Part shown: positions 26,454-37,440 of the stretch, piece after piece
Position numbering within the stretch: position 1 is the first letter of the stretch
How the letters are laid out: every line of letters begins with the position of its first letter
Origin: Xiphydria camelus
Taxonomy: Eukaryota > Arthropoda > Insecta > Hymenoptera > Xiphydriidae
Length of the DNA stretch: 64,000 nucleotides
Direction of reading: 5' to 3'
Assembly (NCBI GenBank): GCA_963678675.1
Contig: OY783191.1
Span: 40,650,602 to 40,714,601 of the forward strand
Position numbers and translations under genes: made by a program
The notes under the pieces: generated by a model
The model's input: only the letters and a program-made list of their open reading frames with translations
Database searches by the model: none
What the model was told of the DNA's origin: nothing

Positions 26454-27049
26454 GATTTCAATTGAAGTCGTTTGTTTCGAAAGGATACAGCCGATGCGCG
26501 AAGAATCAATTATTTTCAAGAGATAAATGTTCAAATATTACTGGCGAAAGATGGAGCATTTTATAGCTGGAGGTTATATTTGCGTCTCTGCGCTCGGTGA
26601 TATCGCAGGAGATAATAATCATAACAACGCGACGAACGCGAGATTACCATGCGCGCTGTTCACAGCGCACAAATACCTACCTAGGTACATTTTGTTCGCT
26701 CCAAAGCGCGTCAGACACTCGAGTATAGTTTATTACGCGAACCGATAATTAATGGTTTACTGATTCAAAAATTTCAATATTATTCGAACGTTAAGTTGAA
26801 TTGATATGTTAACCTCCAGTTAAGTTAATTTAACTGAGATTGGTGAACTTGAATTTTACCCGGGGACAAGGAATCTGTCGCTCGTGACTTTGTTTAAATG
26901 TTATTTTTAAACGCGTACTAACCAATGATTAACAAAACTTACATCTACACAGTCGCCAATCGACTTCTCGAACCAAGCGTGCTCGGACCAATCGCAGATG
27001 CCGTATACGGGAATCTCCCACTAGAATTGGAGGTAAAATCCCGGGCGAA
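26454..27049. other. Region upstream of UBL4A, start of the repeat desert
   Basis: The first part must hold the UBL4A promoter and 5' UTR. The remainder is unremarkable AT-rich sequence without a recognisable gene. Confidence 0.4.
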
Positions 27050-27475
27050 TTTTCTGTTCCCACCCCCAACTGCCCCACTTCACCTTGGAGACCGACAGCC
27101 TTGCGTAGAATGCAAGGTGGGGGAATTTACGTGCGTCTCCGAGTAAGTGGAGTGGAAGTTACAGCTTCTTGGAACACCAGGTGCCCGCCAATGCGACAGG
27201 TTGTGAGGTTACCGGGTCAGCGTGCCGCAATGCCGAAATTAAACGAAAACTTTAAACGCCTATAACTTTGGAATGGAGCGAGATAATCGAACCGGACAAA
27301 GTGCGCTGTATTCAGCGCGTAATCGACTATGTAACAAGTGGAATTGTGCAAGCGATGTCAAAAGCAAACCGATGATATTTAAACGTGTATAAATTGGAAA
27401 CCGAGCAAGCTAGTCCGTCCGGATAAAGCATGTTGTATTCAGCGTGTAATCAAAATTAATTAAAGAAGATTTTAC
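27050..27475 (+). repeat. Dispersed repeat, copy 1 (second copy inverted at about 40025-40395)
   Basis: About 400 bp are clearly related to the reverse complement of the copy near 40.2 kb. The best-conserved part, 27245-27320, has ACTTTAAACGC, TATAACTTTGGAA, GATAATCGAACCGGA and GTGCGCTGTATTCAGC in the same order in both. Each copy contains a second, more diverged version of this block about 110 bp further on (here near 27380-27450). No protein is encoded. It looks like an old interspersed element. Confidence 0.65.
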
Positions 27476-27617
27476 GGTACTTTCCCCTTCAATTGCGATT
27501 TTATTGAGAAGCAAATATAGAACACCATGTTTCTGGTAAACGAGCGAATATAACATCTTATTTATTCGACTCTTTATAAATCAATTCACAAATTCGTTTT
27601 ATTAAACTTATCCTTAT

Positions 27618-28346
27618 AAGTAAATGAACTCCCTACATGGAGGAAAGCTCCCCTGTCTATGCAACAGTACCACGCTCATGACGGCCTTTACTTTCTTGAG
27701 ATTGAAAAGTATGAAAATGTACTTTTGGGATAATGGGCAAATCGAGGAGAGTAATGGGAAACCTGTAGAATAATAACGAAGATCCTATAGAATCGATGAG
27801 GAATCTAAGAAGATCGATCGAAGCCTATTTATGCCGCGAAACGACCAGGGCCCCATCCACGCCCACGTCAGTGAGAGTCACCAAATCCGATACTCTCTCC
27901 TTTAATTTTTATCGCGCTAAGGATTATCAATAGTTACGGACGAACCTAACGTACTACTACCGCGATCCGCGAGTTAGGTATGCCGCGAAATGACCAGGGC
28001 CCCATCCTCGCCCACGTCAGTGAGAGTCACCAAATACGACACTCTCTCCTTTAATTTTTATCGCGCTATGCATTCTAAATAATTACGGACGAAGCTAACG
28101 TATTACTACCGCGATCCGCGATTTATGAAGTTCAAGTTCAAGGAAGAACCTACAGATTCAACAAAGGGCCTAAAAGCTTAAGACGCCAATGACGAAAAGA
28201 AATTGCAGGAGGATAATTTAAAGGATGTGGTTGATACCCGATAAGAAGACAACGATCGAAGCGAGATAATAAAGGAAAAGCAACTGGTGCACTTGCAAAG
28301 ACACGGGAGCTGAAGATGAAATTTAATACTCTAAGATGATGAAGCC
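27618..28346. repeat. Satellite composite, left part (flank A, two 149-bp monomers, flank B)
   Basis: Two 149-bp satellite monomers begin at 27833 and 27982 and end near 28128. They are bordered by flank A (about 27618-27828) and flank B (about 28141-28346). Both flanks recur in the same order and orientation at 31342-31555 (A') and 31905-32150 (B'). The whole block is therefore a diverged duplicate of the larger composite to its right. I see no coding capacity. Confidence 0.8.
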
Positions 28347-30330
28347 TAACTAATGTTAATTAATCTAGAGTCTCGTGTAGGATTCCCACGACGAAGATAG
28401 TGTTGAGCTCTTTTTATAAAATACTCCTGTTGGAATAAATATATTTAGTCGTCTCAAATCGACAGTGTGGTGCATTTTTTGCTGGTTATAAAAATATCAA
28501 ATACCTGCTATTCCTTCAAAACTGATCACCTCTAATGTCAGCTCATTGCTTCCTATACGTCATATGGGTCCAATGGCAAAGCAATTTATCATCCTTCCTT
28601 TAATCCCAACAATTCCATGAAAGAGTATCCATATGTATTTTCCTCAATAACATCCACAAAAAAACGTGTATGTGAAAGGAAACCCAAAAAGGTAGGTGCA
28701 GAAGCCTCTTTGTTCTCAATCGAGTGTGCCAAGAATAAAACCTAATAGAAAATTAACCCAAATCTCCCGAATCTATAACTGAAACATAAAGCTGAACGAT
28801 TAATAGTCTTATTTAAATATAAAAAACTGTCGCAGTTTGTCTGAAAAAAATGTCTATTAAAATTTCGGCGATCTGAAACAGAAAGAAGAACGATTAATTA
28901 TATCTAATTTTAGCTGAATAAATTGCCGTAGTCCACCTGAAACGTAACGTTTTATAATTATACGAAGTTTCACGAACTGAAATTTTTCTGAAACAAACAA
29001 AGCATCGTTATTAGCTTATCTTAAATGAGATTATACATATGATATTTTTAAAGAATTCTTAAAAGGGAAAAAAGAGCGATAAATGATTAATTCCAATTAA
29101 CCATTGCTCAATCCTTTACCCCGATTTAAATCCTTAAAAAATAATGATGTCGTATGAATGGTGAGATGAGGGAAGGAGACATAGATATATTTCTTTATTA
29201 AAATTATACAAATTCTCTTATCCTATATGAGAGGTGAACATTTTTAATGGATTCACTGCGGGGAAAACGAAAGCGATTAAAGCGATCAACGTTACTCGAT
29301 CGTTCCTCATTTCTTACTCCACTATGAATCCCTTAAAAATAATGATAGATGAGGCGAGGGAAGAGTTTATTTATTTATGTATCAATAAGATACATAAATA
29401 TCGGGTCGAAGTATCCTTTCCAGGATAGGATGCCCGAAGGCATTGGGGATTAAGTGGGCGTCAAGCAAAAAGGCGAGACGCGCCACATTTTATATAATAA
29501 AGAATGCCTCACCGTGTGAGGGTGGTAAATTTTCGCGGAACTCAATTTTTCCCGGAGTTCACTGCTACAAGGCAAGTACTTCCTCCGGGGGTCAAGACCG
29601 GAGCCCCACTGACGTTTTGAGAACATTTAGTATGTTCTCCAGTGATTAACTCTTATGATACATAGTCTTCAATAATTGCATGTCCAATGTATAAACTTGA
29701 TAAAATTTCAATAATCTAATTTCAGTAAAAATATCTTATATTTTGTGTATCGAATGCAATGCAAGATTCTCTGAAGGAGATTGAATGGATCATTTTAACA
29801 AAAACTTACATTCTTTCAGCGTTAAGCGCATTGTAAATTGAATTAATAAAATTTATTGATAGAATAATTGTAATGTGAATTTAGCATTCTCCGTGCATAA
29901 ACTGCAGTTTCATTTGAACAAATAAAGTTCAATAGTATTACGTGTTTCAAATGTTTGAAATAAATTATAGGACTTTACTTATATGTTTAAATATTTAATT
30001 AGGACACTGCGTAGTGAGACTCCGGTTGACAGAACTTATACATCTGATCCACTTTTATTTCAGTGGTACTTACTACAAGTATACATACTCACCAAGTTTT
30101 CTTAAACTAATACATGGTACATGAGATATGTATATATCATAAGTAGGCGTGCGATGCGAATAGAACAATGCTATTAGGTGTACGACTTTGCTTCAGCCGT
30201 TCGATTCAAAAGATGGCCAGTTCTTTTAACGCGCCTCAATTTCGCCTTGTTCCTTCAATTTTCGCGGTTCAATACATTATAAATAATATCGAATGAAATT
30301 ATCATACTACTACCGCGATCTGCGAGTTAT
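28347..30330. other. AT-rich spacer with a diverged local duplication and a hairpin chain
   Basis: I see no gene. Near 29115-29165 and 29320-29370 a segment with TTAAAAATAATGAT followed by AGATGAGG/GAGGGAAG recurs about 205 bp apart, a diverged tandem duplication. Just after it, 29374-29639 holds a series of short perfect hairpins, listed separately. From 30141 the 15-bp left inverted repeat of the next block begins. Confidence 0.5.
29374..29639. other. Chain of short hairpins, possible structured RNA
   Basis: Within 266 bp I count six clear inverted repeats. They are 29374-29398 (10-bp stem, 5-nt loop), 29412-29427 (5-bp stem), 29508-29520 (CTCAC/GTGAG), 29538-29560 (GAACTC/GAGTTC), 29583-29603 (CTCCGG/CCGGAG) and 29619-29639 (GAGAACAT/ATGTTCTC). 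A small TGCC/GGCA stem lies at 29431-29442. They are strand-neutral by sequence. They could be the structured end of a retroelement or a non-coding RNA; no family is recognised. Confidence 0.45.
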
Positions 30331-31330
30331 GCCGCGAAACGACCAGGGCCCCATCCACGCCCACGTCAGTGAGAGTCACCAAATCCGATACTCTCTCCTT
30401 TAATTTTTATCGCGCTATGGATTATCAATAGTTACGGACGAACCTAACGTACTACTACCGCGATCCGCGAGTTAGGTATGCCGCGAAATGACCAGGGCCC
30501 CATCCACGCCCACGTCAGTGAGAGTCACCAAATCCGATACTCTCTCCTTTAATTTTTATCGCGCTATGGATTATCAATATTTACGGACGAACCTAACGTA
30601 CTACTACCGCGATCCGCGAGTTAGGTATGCCGTGAAATGACCAGGGCCCCATCCACGCCCACGTCAGTGAGAGTCACCAAATCCGATACTCTCTCCTTTA
30701 ATTTTTATCGCGCTATGGATTATCAATATTTACGGACGAACCTAACGTACTACTACCGCGATCCGCGAGTTAGGTATGCCGCGAAATGACCAGGGCCCCA
30801 TCCACGCCCACGTCAGTGAGAGTCGCCAAATCCGATACTCTCTCCTTTAATTTTTATCGCGCTATGGATTATCAATATTTACGGACGAACCTAACGTACT
30901 ACTACCGCGATCCGCGAGTTAGGTATGCCGCGAAATGACCAGGGCCCCATCCACGCCCACGTCAGTGAGAGTCGCCAAATCCGATACTCTCTCCTTTAAT
31001 TTTTATCGCGCTATGGATTATCAATATTTGCGGACGAATCTAACGTACTACTACCGCGATCCGCTAGTTAGGTATGCCGCGAAATGACCAGGGCCCCATC
31101 CACGCCCACGTCAGTGAGAGTCGCCAAATCCGATACTCTCTCCTTTAATTTTTATCGCGCTATGGATTATCAATATTTACGGACGAACCTAACGTACTAC
31201 TACCGCGATCCGCGAGTTAGGTATGCCGCGAAATGACCAGGGCCCCATCCACGCCCACGTCAGTGAGAGTCACCAAATACGACACTCTCTCCTTTAATAT
31301 TCGCAGCGCAATGCATTAGAAATAATTTCG
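30331..31330. repeat. 149-bp satellite array, block 2 (about 6.7 monomers)
   Basis: Monomers begin at 30331, 30480, 30629, 30778, 30927, 31076 and 31225, exactly 149 bp apart. Neighbouring copies differ at only a few positions, for example AGTCACC/AGTCGCC. Each has a GC-rich half with CCAGGGCCCC and an inverted GAGAGT...ACTCTC pair, and an AT-rich half. The last copy diverges after about 100 bp. A run of 22 codons opens at the ATG of each monomer and then stops, so no protein is likely. Confidence 0.95.
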
Positions 31331-31341
31331 AACGAAGCTAC

Positions 31342-32150
31342 AAGTAAATGAAATCCCTACATGTAGGAAAGCTTCCCTGTCTATGCAACAACAACATGCT
31401 TATGACGGCATTTACTTACTTGCCATTTAAAAGTATGAAAATGTACTTTTGGGTTGAAAGGGAAATCGAGGAGCGTAATAGGAAACCTCTGTGGAATAAT
31501 AACGAGGAGCCTGTATAGACTACGAGGAATCTAAGAAGACCGATCGAAACCTGTAGAGGAAAGACCATGTACCTATAGCAAAGACGACGAGACTAAACAA
31601 GATCGAAGCCTTTCCGAAATCGAAGAAAAGCCTAAACGAGATCGAGGAGTCCATACGAAAGTGATGAGAAGCCTATACGAAATCAACGAGGAACCTATAC
31701 GAGTTTGAAGAGCCTATACGAGATCGAGGAGTCTATAAGAAAGTGATGAGAAGCCTATACGAAATCAACGAGGAACCTATACGAGTTTGAAGAGCTATAC
31801 GAGATCGAGCAGCCTATACGAAATGATGAGAAGCCTATACGAAATCAACGAGGAACCTATACGAGTTTGAAGAGCCTATACGAATTCGACAAAGAACCTA
31901 CGAGTTCAAAGAAAAATCTACGAATTCAACGAAGAGCCTAAAAGCTTAAGACACCAACGATGAAAAGAAATTGCAGGGAAAGGAATTGAAAGGATGTGAT
32001 TGATACCCGATAACGAGACAACGATCGAAGAGAGATAATGAAGGAAAAGCAACTGGTGCAATGCAAAGACAAGGAAGCTGAAGATGAAATATAATACTCT
32101 AAGATGACGAAGCGTGGATAACGAAATATAATACTCTAAGATGATGAAAC
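31342..32150. repeat. Composite spacer A' / ~81-bp tandem repeats / B'
   Basis: A' (31342-31555) and B' (about 31905-32150) repeat the flanks of the left satellite block at 27.6-28.3 kb. Between them, about 31600-31905, lies a minisatellite of about 81 bp (GTGATGAGAAGCC at 31661, 31743 and a variant at 31823). It is itself built from units of about 20 bp around CCTATACGA followed by GAGGA. Reading frames are broken by stops. Confidence 0.8.
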
Positions 32151-32181
32151 TATCGTACTACTACCGCGATCCGCGAGTTAT

Positions 32182-32949
32182 GCCGCGAGTCGACCAGGGC
32201 CCCATCCACGCCCACGTCAGTGAGAGTCGCCAAATCCGATACTCTCTCCTTTAATTTTTATCGCGCTATGGATTATCAATATTTACGGACGAACCTAACG
32301 TACTACTACCGCGATCCGCGAGTTCGGTATGCCGCGAAATGACCAGGGCCCCATCCACGCCCACGTCAGTGAGAGTCGCCAAATCCGATACTCTCTCCTT
32401 TAATTTTTATCGCGCTATGGATTATCAATATTTACGGACGAACCTAACGTACTACTACCGCGATCCGCGAGTTAGGTATGCCGCGAAATGACCAGGGCCC
32501 CATCCACGCCCACGTCAGTGAGAGTCGCCGAATCCGATACTCTCTCCTTTAATTTTTATCGCGCTATGGATTATCAATATTTACGGATGAACCTAACGTA
32601 CTACTACCGCGATCCGCGAGTTAGGTATGCCGCGAAATGACCAGGGCCCCATCCACGCCCACGTCAGTGAGAGTCGCCGAATCCGATACTCTCTCCTTTA
32701 ATTTTTATCGCGCTATGGATTATCAATATTTACGGATGAACCTAACGTACTACTACCGCGATCCGCGAGTTAGGTATGCCGCGAAATGACCAGGGCCCCA
32801 TCCACGCCCACGTCAGTGAGAGTCGCCAAATCCGATACTCTCTCCTTTAATTTTTATCGCGCTATGGATTATCAATAATTACGGACGAACCTAACGTACT
32901 ACTACCGCGATCCGCGAGTTAGCTATGCCGCGAAACGACCAGGACCCCA
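32182..32949. repeat. 149-bp satellite array, block 3 (5 full monomers and a stub)
   Basis: Monomers begin at 32182, 32331, 32480, 32629 and 32778, with a truncated one at 32927. All are 149 bp apart and in the same orientation as blocks 1 and 2. Two adjacent copies share private changes (AGTCGCCG and ACGGATGA), which indicates recent local duplication. Confidence 0.95.
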
Positions 32950-34930
32950 ATACTTTGAATCATAAATGTATAACCAGTTTTTTACAATAAAGCCTTGAAT
33001 TTCGGAAAAACGGCGGAAGCAAAGCTGTACACCTATTTGATTGAATAATCTTTTGAATTTGTAAAATCATTTTCTGTATCAAATTTACGATTGAATAAAA
33101 GAACTAAAAAATCTCACAAAATATTGCATATTCAATGTGCACCGGAAATAAATTTTGAAGCTTATTAAACCATGTGGAATATCGTTCAAAGAGAATTGAC
33201 TTTTATCAAAAGCAAGGAATACGTTAAAATGAAATAAATTTAACTAGAGAAATTAAATGTTTCGTGATTGCATTTCTAAAATTCTGAAAATTATATGTTC
33301 AGAATAAATGCATACAAATCGCACGCCTACTTTGCTTTCTTCTGAATAGAAAGAACATATGGAGAGAAAAATAGAGGAAAAGAAGAAAAACCATAGGACG
33401 TATTCAATTCCAGATTCATTCTCGATATGTTTTGCAAATTTCGAAAATTTGCAGAAGAGTCTCGAGAACTCCTCCGAAATTATACGAACCGTTATGGTCG
33501 GGTGCGTGGTGCAACGACCGGCGTCCTCTTCACTGATGACTTCTTTCTTCTTTCTTCTGGCAAGGCGAAGTCGCAGACGGCTTGCGAAACCGATTGCCAC
33601 CATGCACCACGCAGCACGGTGTTAGCGACCTCGCCGTTGCCTCGCCTAACGATCGTTGGAAAACGCGGGCGAGAGCAATGGAACGCAATTTTTAGAGTCT
33701 GATGGTGCATTGCTGTACCGTCCCGAAATTCAATTGCACGCGAACGCGTTTCGTGAGCGCTCCAGAGAGCGATAACGAAGCTTTTAAATCGAATTCGCGA
33801 GAGGATACCCTTCGCGTGTCCCTGCCTACCGCTTTTCGAATTCGATGGAAGCCTTCAAACATCGAAATGAAAGCCGCGCGACAACGAAGAATAATCATCT
33901 CGCGAGTTCGAGGCGGAAGGGAAAACGAAACGAGACCAACGATCGTTAGCCGCATTAATACTAGCAGCGGGCAAGACTGCAACGGTGCAGTTATTTGAAA
34001 ATTAATTAAACACATCGCACACTCTCAGTCACACTTTGGCCAAAATTCGCGACGCGATAATTCGTATATCGGAGCCCTACCTATCCACCTATATTTAAAA
34101 ACGATGGCCATAATCGCGAAAAGCCTACCTAACACCTGTATATCCAAAAAAACGAACATGCTCACCAACACATACATTCGATACATTCGCACGTGGTATA
34201 TCCGCGGTTCCTCCTTTGGATAGCTCCCTCGCCGTGTGAGAAGGGGGAGATTCTTCCTCAACCCCTTCTCAATTGCTGAAAACGACGCGAAAGATAGATC
34301 GATTCGCGATTGTCCTATTCTCTAAAACTCTACGCCGCGACTGCACTTTGAATAAGTGTTATCGTATGTTTAGCGAACGACTTTACCAATTTATTATTAG
34401 CTCTGCGTAAAACGTGTCATCAGGCTCTCTTGGGCTCTGATAGCGATTCAAAAAAAAGTATTCGAGTACTCGCGTACCGCGATTGAGCAATCAAAATTCC
34501 CTGATCTATGTTCCGATCGATGCACAGAACGTTCGATGTTAAATTTTTAAGGAAAAGTCGGAATTTCATTTCATTCGCGTCCACCGAACGTCTGCGCACC
34601 TCGGGCTTAGATTTAAATTTGCAGCGAAAATTAGAGAGCCCTGATTTGAGAAAAACCGTTTAAAGATATTTCATATTTCTCTTTTGAAAGGTAAAACAAC
34701 TTCGAGATATAACTAACGACCTGTGAACACGAAGTGTTCCGCTCCAAGCAATGCAATTGGGAGCTATTAAATTTCCGCGCATTTCGCTGCAAATATGTAA
34801 CGCGAACGTCGTTGCACCACGCGAAAAAAGGGATAGTCATAGGATAGATAATTACGACCATCGCGCTCTCGGTATTTCGCCAAATCGCGTACCGAGAGAC
34901 GGTGGAAGAACTTTGACAGCTGGGACTTAC
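32950..34930. other. Gene-free spacer right of the satellite
   Basis: Short overlapping ORFs occur on both strands (for example near 33.3-34.3 kb), but none has a recognisable domain. No repeat is apparent apart from the inverted repeat ending at 33332. Confidence 0.35.
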
Positions 34931-36710
34931 TCAGCGATGAGGATCCCCCGACGCTCGTCTCCGAGATACGGCTTGCAATGAGTATCTGAAATGGACAGAC
35001 GATTGCGATTAGAAATTGCTGTTTTTTCGAACGAAATTCGGTCAATCGTCTTTCAAATAGCGAGAGAATTTTATATTCGATCTGTACTCACCACGAAATT
35101 CACGTGACGGAGCCAAATGCCGACAGTCTTCGGTCCAGCCGAAGCTATCGGCCCTCGAAGTCGACTTTGTATTTAGCAATCGCTCCGGCTACGACAAACG
35201 AACAACGAGGATCAACGAGGGAATTTATTTCGAGAGGAATCGAGCAATGATGCGAGAACCGGTAGAGTTTACGATGAATTGAACCTTTTTCGATAAAAAT
35301 CACAGTGAAAACAAACGCACAGTGAAAAAACTCGCGAATTAATGACCGCGTTCGAATTGGAATGTAAATTTGATTTCAAATGAAGAGAGATTAGAACTTA
35401 CCACGAAGTATTCGTGACGGAGGCCCAGCGACGACAGCCCTTCGCGAAAATCGCAGCTCGGGCATTGATTCCGTCGTCGAATCAAGAGTCGTATTTATTA
35501 CTCGTTCCATCTGAGACAAGCGAGTATTCGGATCAACGCAGGAATATAATTTGCGGGAATTCGAGCAATATCGCGGGAATCTACGACGAGCTGAACGTCG
35601 CGTCGATGAAAATTAAAGTTGAAACGTACACGCGGGGAAAAATCGAGAACCAACGTCTGCGCATCCGAAAGGGCGCGGCGGATAATGCAATAAGTTCACG
35701 AATGATAACCCAGGATTCACATCCACAAGATTCGAAATGAATATCCCATTTGTACGAAGAAAACTTGAAAGCGCGATGATATTCCCAAAACGAGAAACGC
35801 GTTTGAATTTAATCAATGCACAATCGCAGAACGCGTTCCCGGGATCTCTCTATTATATCAAATAGTTTTTTCGATTCATCAAAACCCTCGCCGACGCCGA
35901 CATAATGTTTTGTCATTACCGCGATAAGACTGCGCGGTGAGGCGACCGCGACGGTAAACACGACAACGCTCAGCCGGCGGTGTTTCTTTATGCATCGAAG
36001 AAACTACTTGTACGAAGAAAACTTGAAATCGCGATGATATTCGTAAAACGATAAACGCGTTTGATTTTAAGCGATACACAATCACAGAACACACTCCCGG
36101 GATATGGAAATAAAATAGTACTCACCACATAAGACTAGTGACGGCGCTCAAACGTCGACAATCCGCGGTTGAATGGATATGTCGATCCCCGAAGTCGACT
36201 TCCTATGCTCTCCGTCTGCGATCACGGAATAATTGCGCGATCAACGAAATGATTTATTTCAGGAGAAAACGACGGACGACGAGAGACCGTGATAAAAACA
36301 ACGATAAGGGACTTTCGAATTGAACTCGCGTACAAAAGACGAACCGCGCGGGGAGGAACTTTTCGAACGAATTCGACTGCGACGACGCGAGAACCGATAA
36401 ACTGTATAAGCCAATGTTCGAATCGTTAGACAAACAGATTTTTAGTTCGCACTGGAAATAATCTCGAAGCGATTTGAATTGGAGCGACGTACGAAACACG
36501 GATTGCACGCGGATACACTTTTCGAAAGGAATCGGTCGACGACGTGAAAGCCGATAAATTCTATGATAAGCACATTTTCGAGTCCGCGGATCGATCGAAT
36601 TATTGCAGAAATAAATAACACTCACCACATAATGCTCGTGACGGGACCCTAGTCCATGACCCAGCCGAAGCCCGGGCGTGTAGTGGACTTTTCATCCTCC
36701 TTCGCTCCGC
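34931..36710 (-). other. Tandem array of duplicated exon-like units with splice signals (minus strand)
   Basis: Five units carry an acceptor and a donor on the minus strand. They are U1 36710-36626 (85 nt), U2 36215-36126 (90 nt), U3 35510-35402 (109 nt), U4 35188-35092 (97 nt) and U5 34985-34931 (55 nt). U1-U4 are homologous: they begin near (C/A/G)GGAGCG or GGAACGA, end CCGTCAC...GTG, and are followed by GTGAGT or GTAAGT. U3-U5 have acceptors in CAG/TAG after pyrimidines, and intron flanks before the units are also related (CGTTGATC). In frame 0, U1, U3 and U4 are open (xER...PSRxxx) and all are 3n+1 long. U2 is 3n and has a stop. This may be a duplicated alternative-exon cluster or a spliced non-coding RNA; no upstream or downstream coding exon was identified. 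Confidence 0.45.
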
Positions 36711-36877
36711 CTTCAACGGAGAACCGAAATTACGATTAAAGACGACCGCGTTTTCCCGAGAAAATCGCTCGACGAAGCAAAGCACCACGAAAATAGAAGC
36801 CGAAACTCTAGAATTCGCTCCGAGCCGGTCGAATCGACACGGAACACGTTTCGAGGACATCGAATCATCGCGAAACG

Positions 36878-36982
36878 CAGAAACACATCGCGATCACAGA
36901 AACACATCGCGATCGTAGAAACACATCGCGACCGTAGAAACACGTTGCGATCGTAGAAACACATTGCAGAAACACATCGCGG
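36878..36982. repeat. 19-bp minisatellite
   Basis: About five and a half copies of a 19-bp unit of the form (C/T)AGAAACACATCGCGATCG are present, with a partial copy in the middle. Small ORFs run through it on the minus strand but only because 19-bp units cycle the frame. Confidence 0.85.
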
Positions 36983-37186
36983 AAATCGAATCATCGCGGA
37001 AACACAGAGAAAGCAGGAGAGAGAGTGAAATCTCACCGGAAATTTCCATCGGAGATGCAAAAACCGGCCATCCTTGGTTGAGCAGCCGGGCACTTGGTCT
37101 TCGCTCGTCTTCTTCTCTCTTCTTTTCTTGACCCACCCACCCATCCCACCCTTCCTCCTATCGCGCCCGGATTAAACGGCGCAAGA

Positions 37187-37440
37187 GGCGACTATAAAGT
37201 CGCCCTACGCGGAATATTCCGGGGGCCCTGGGCCCCACACCCAGGCTCCTTGGCTCGGCATCGCAACCCGTGAATGCTTTCCTCGCATTCGCCGGGCCCA
37301 CGGCTCTCGCCGATGCCCCAAAACGTCTCGAACCGTGCTAACGATTGAGCCTGATGCAGCAGATGACCGAGACAAGGAGGGGGAGCACCTCCTGTAGGAA
37401 GCCAGATAAAAAGCGTCCCACCGTGTTACCAGTGGGCTGA
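37187..37440. other. GC-rich structured patch, possible RNA or element end
   Basis: Several perfect pairings lie close together: GGCGACT/AGTCGCC at 37187-37204 (7 bp, 4-nt loop), GGAATATTCC at 37211-37220, and GGCATCG...CGATGCC closing a larger domain at about 37257-37317 with GAATGC/GCATTC inside. AGGAGG/CCTCCT at 37376-37394 and CCCAC/GTGGG near 37418-37436 follow. No known RNA family is recognised. The patch lies upstream of the exon-like array in that array's transcription direction. Confidence 0.35.

Larger units (their letters stand above)
30141..33332. mobile_element. Satellite-filled composite bounded by 15-bp inverted repeats, 3.19 kb
   Basis: AAGTAGGCGTGCGAT at 30141-30155 occurs as its exact reverse complement at 33318-33332. 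Between them lie satellite block 2 (about 30331-31330), the A'/81-bp/B' spacer (31342-32150) and satellite block 3 (32182-32949). A perfect 15-bp inverted match closely flanking such a block is unlikely by chance and suggests the ends of a transposed or amplified unit. I see no transposase ORF and no convincing target-site duplication, so the mobile-element label is an inference. Confidence 0.4.

Noticed and set aside
30331..30480. Hammerhead ribozyme in the satellite monomer
   Set aside because: I looked on both strands for the CUGANGA and GAAA core with a fitting cleavage site. CTGACGTGG on the minus strand and GTCAGTGAGAG on the plus strand do not satisfy it.
30331..31330. Regular repeats resembling a CRISPR array
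   Set aside because: The 149-bp unit is repeated whole, with no short repeat plus unique spacer pattern, and the context is a split-gene eukaryotic genome. It is a satellite.
33253..34261. Several 70-116-codon ORFs on both strands
   Set aside because: Mutually overlapping, no shared domain, no splice structure; nothing supports a gene.
36600..37144. Minus-strand ORFs with Cys/Phe/Arg repeats near 36.6-37.1 kb
   Set aside because: The repeats come from the 19-bp minisatellite cycling through frames. Only the short part at 36710-36626 belongs to the exon-like array.
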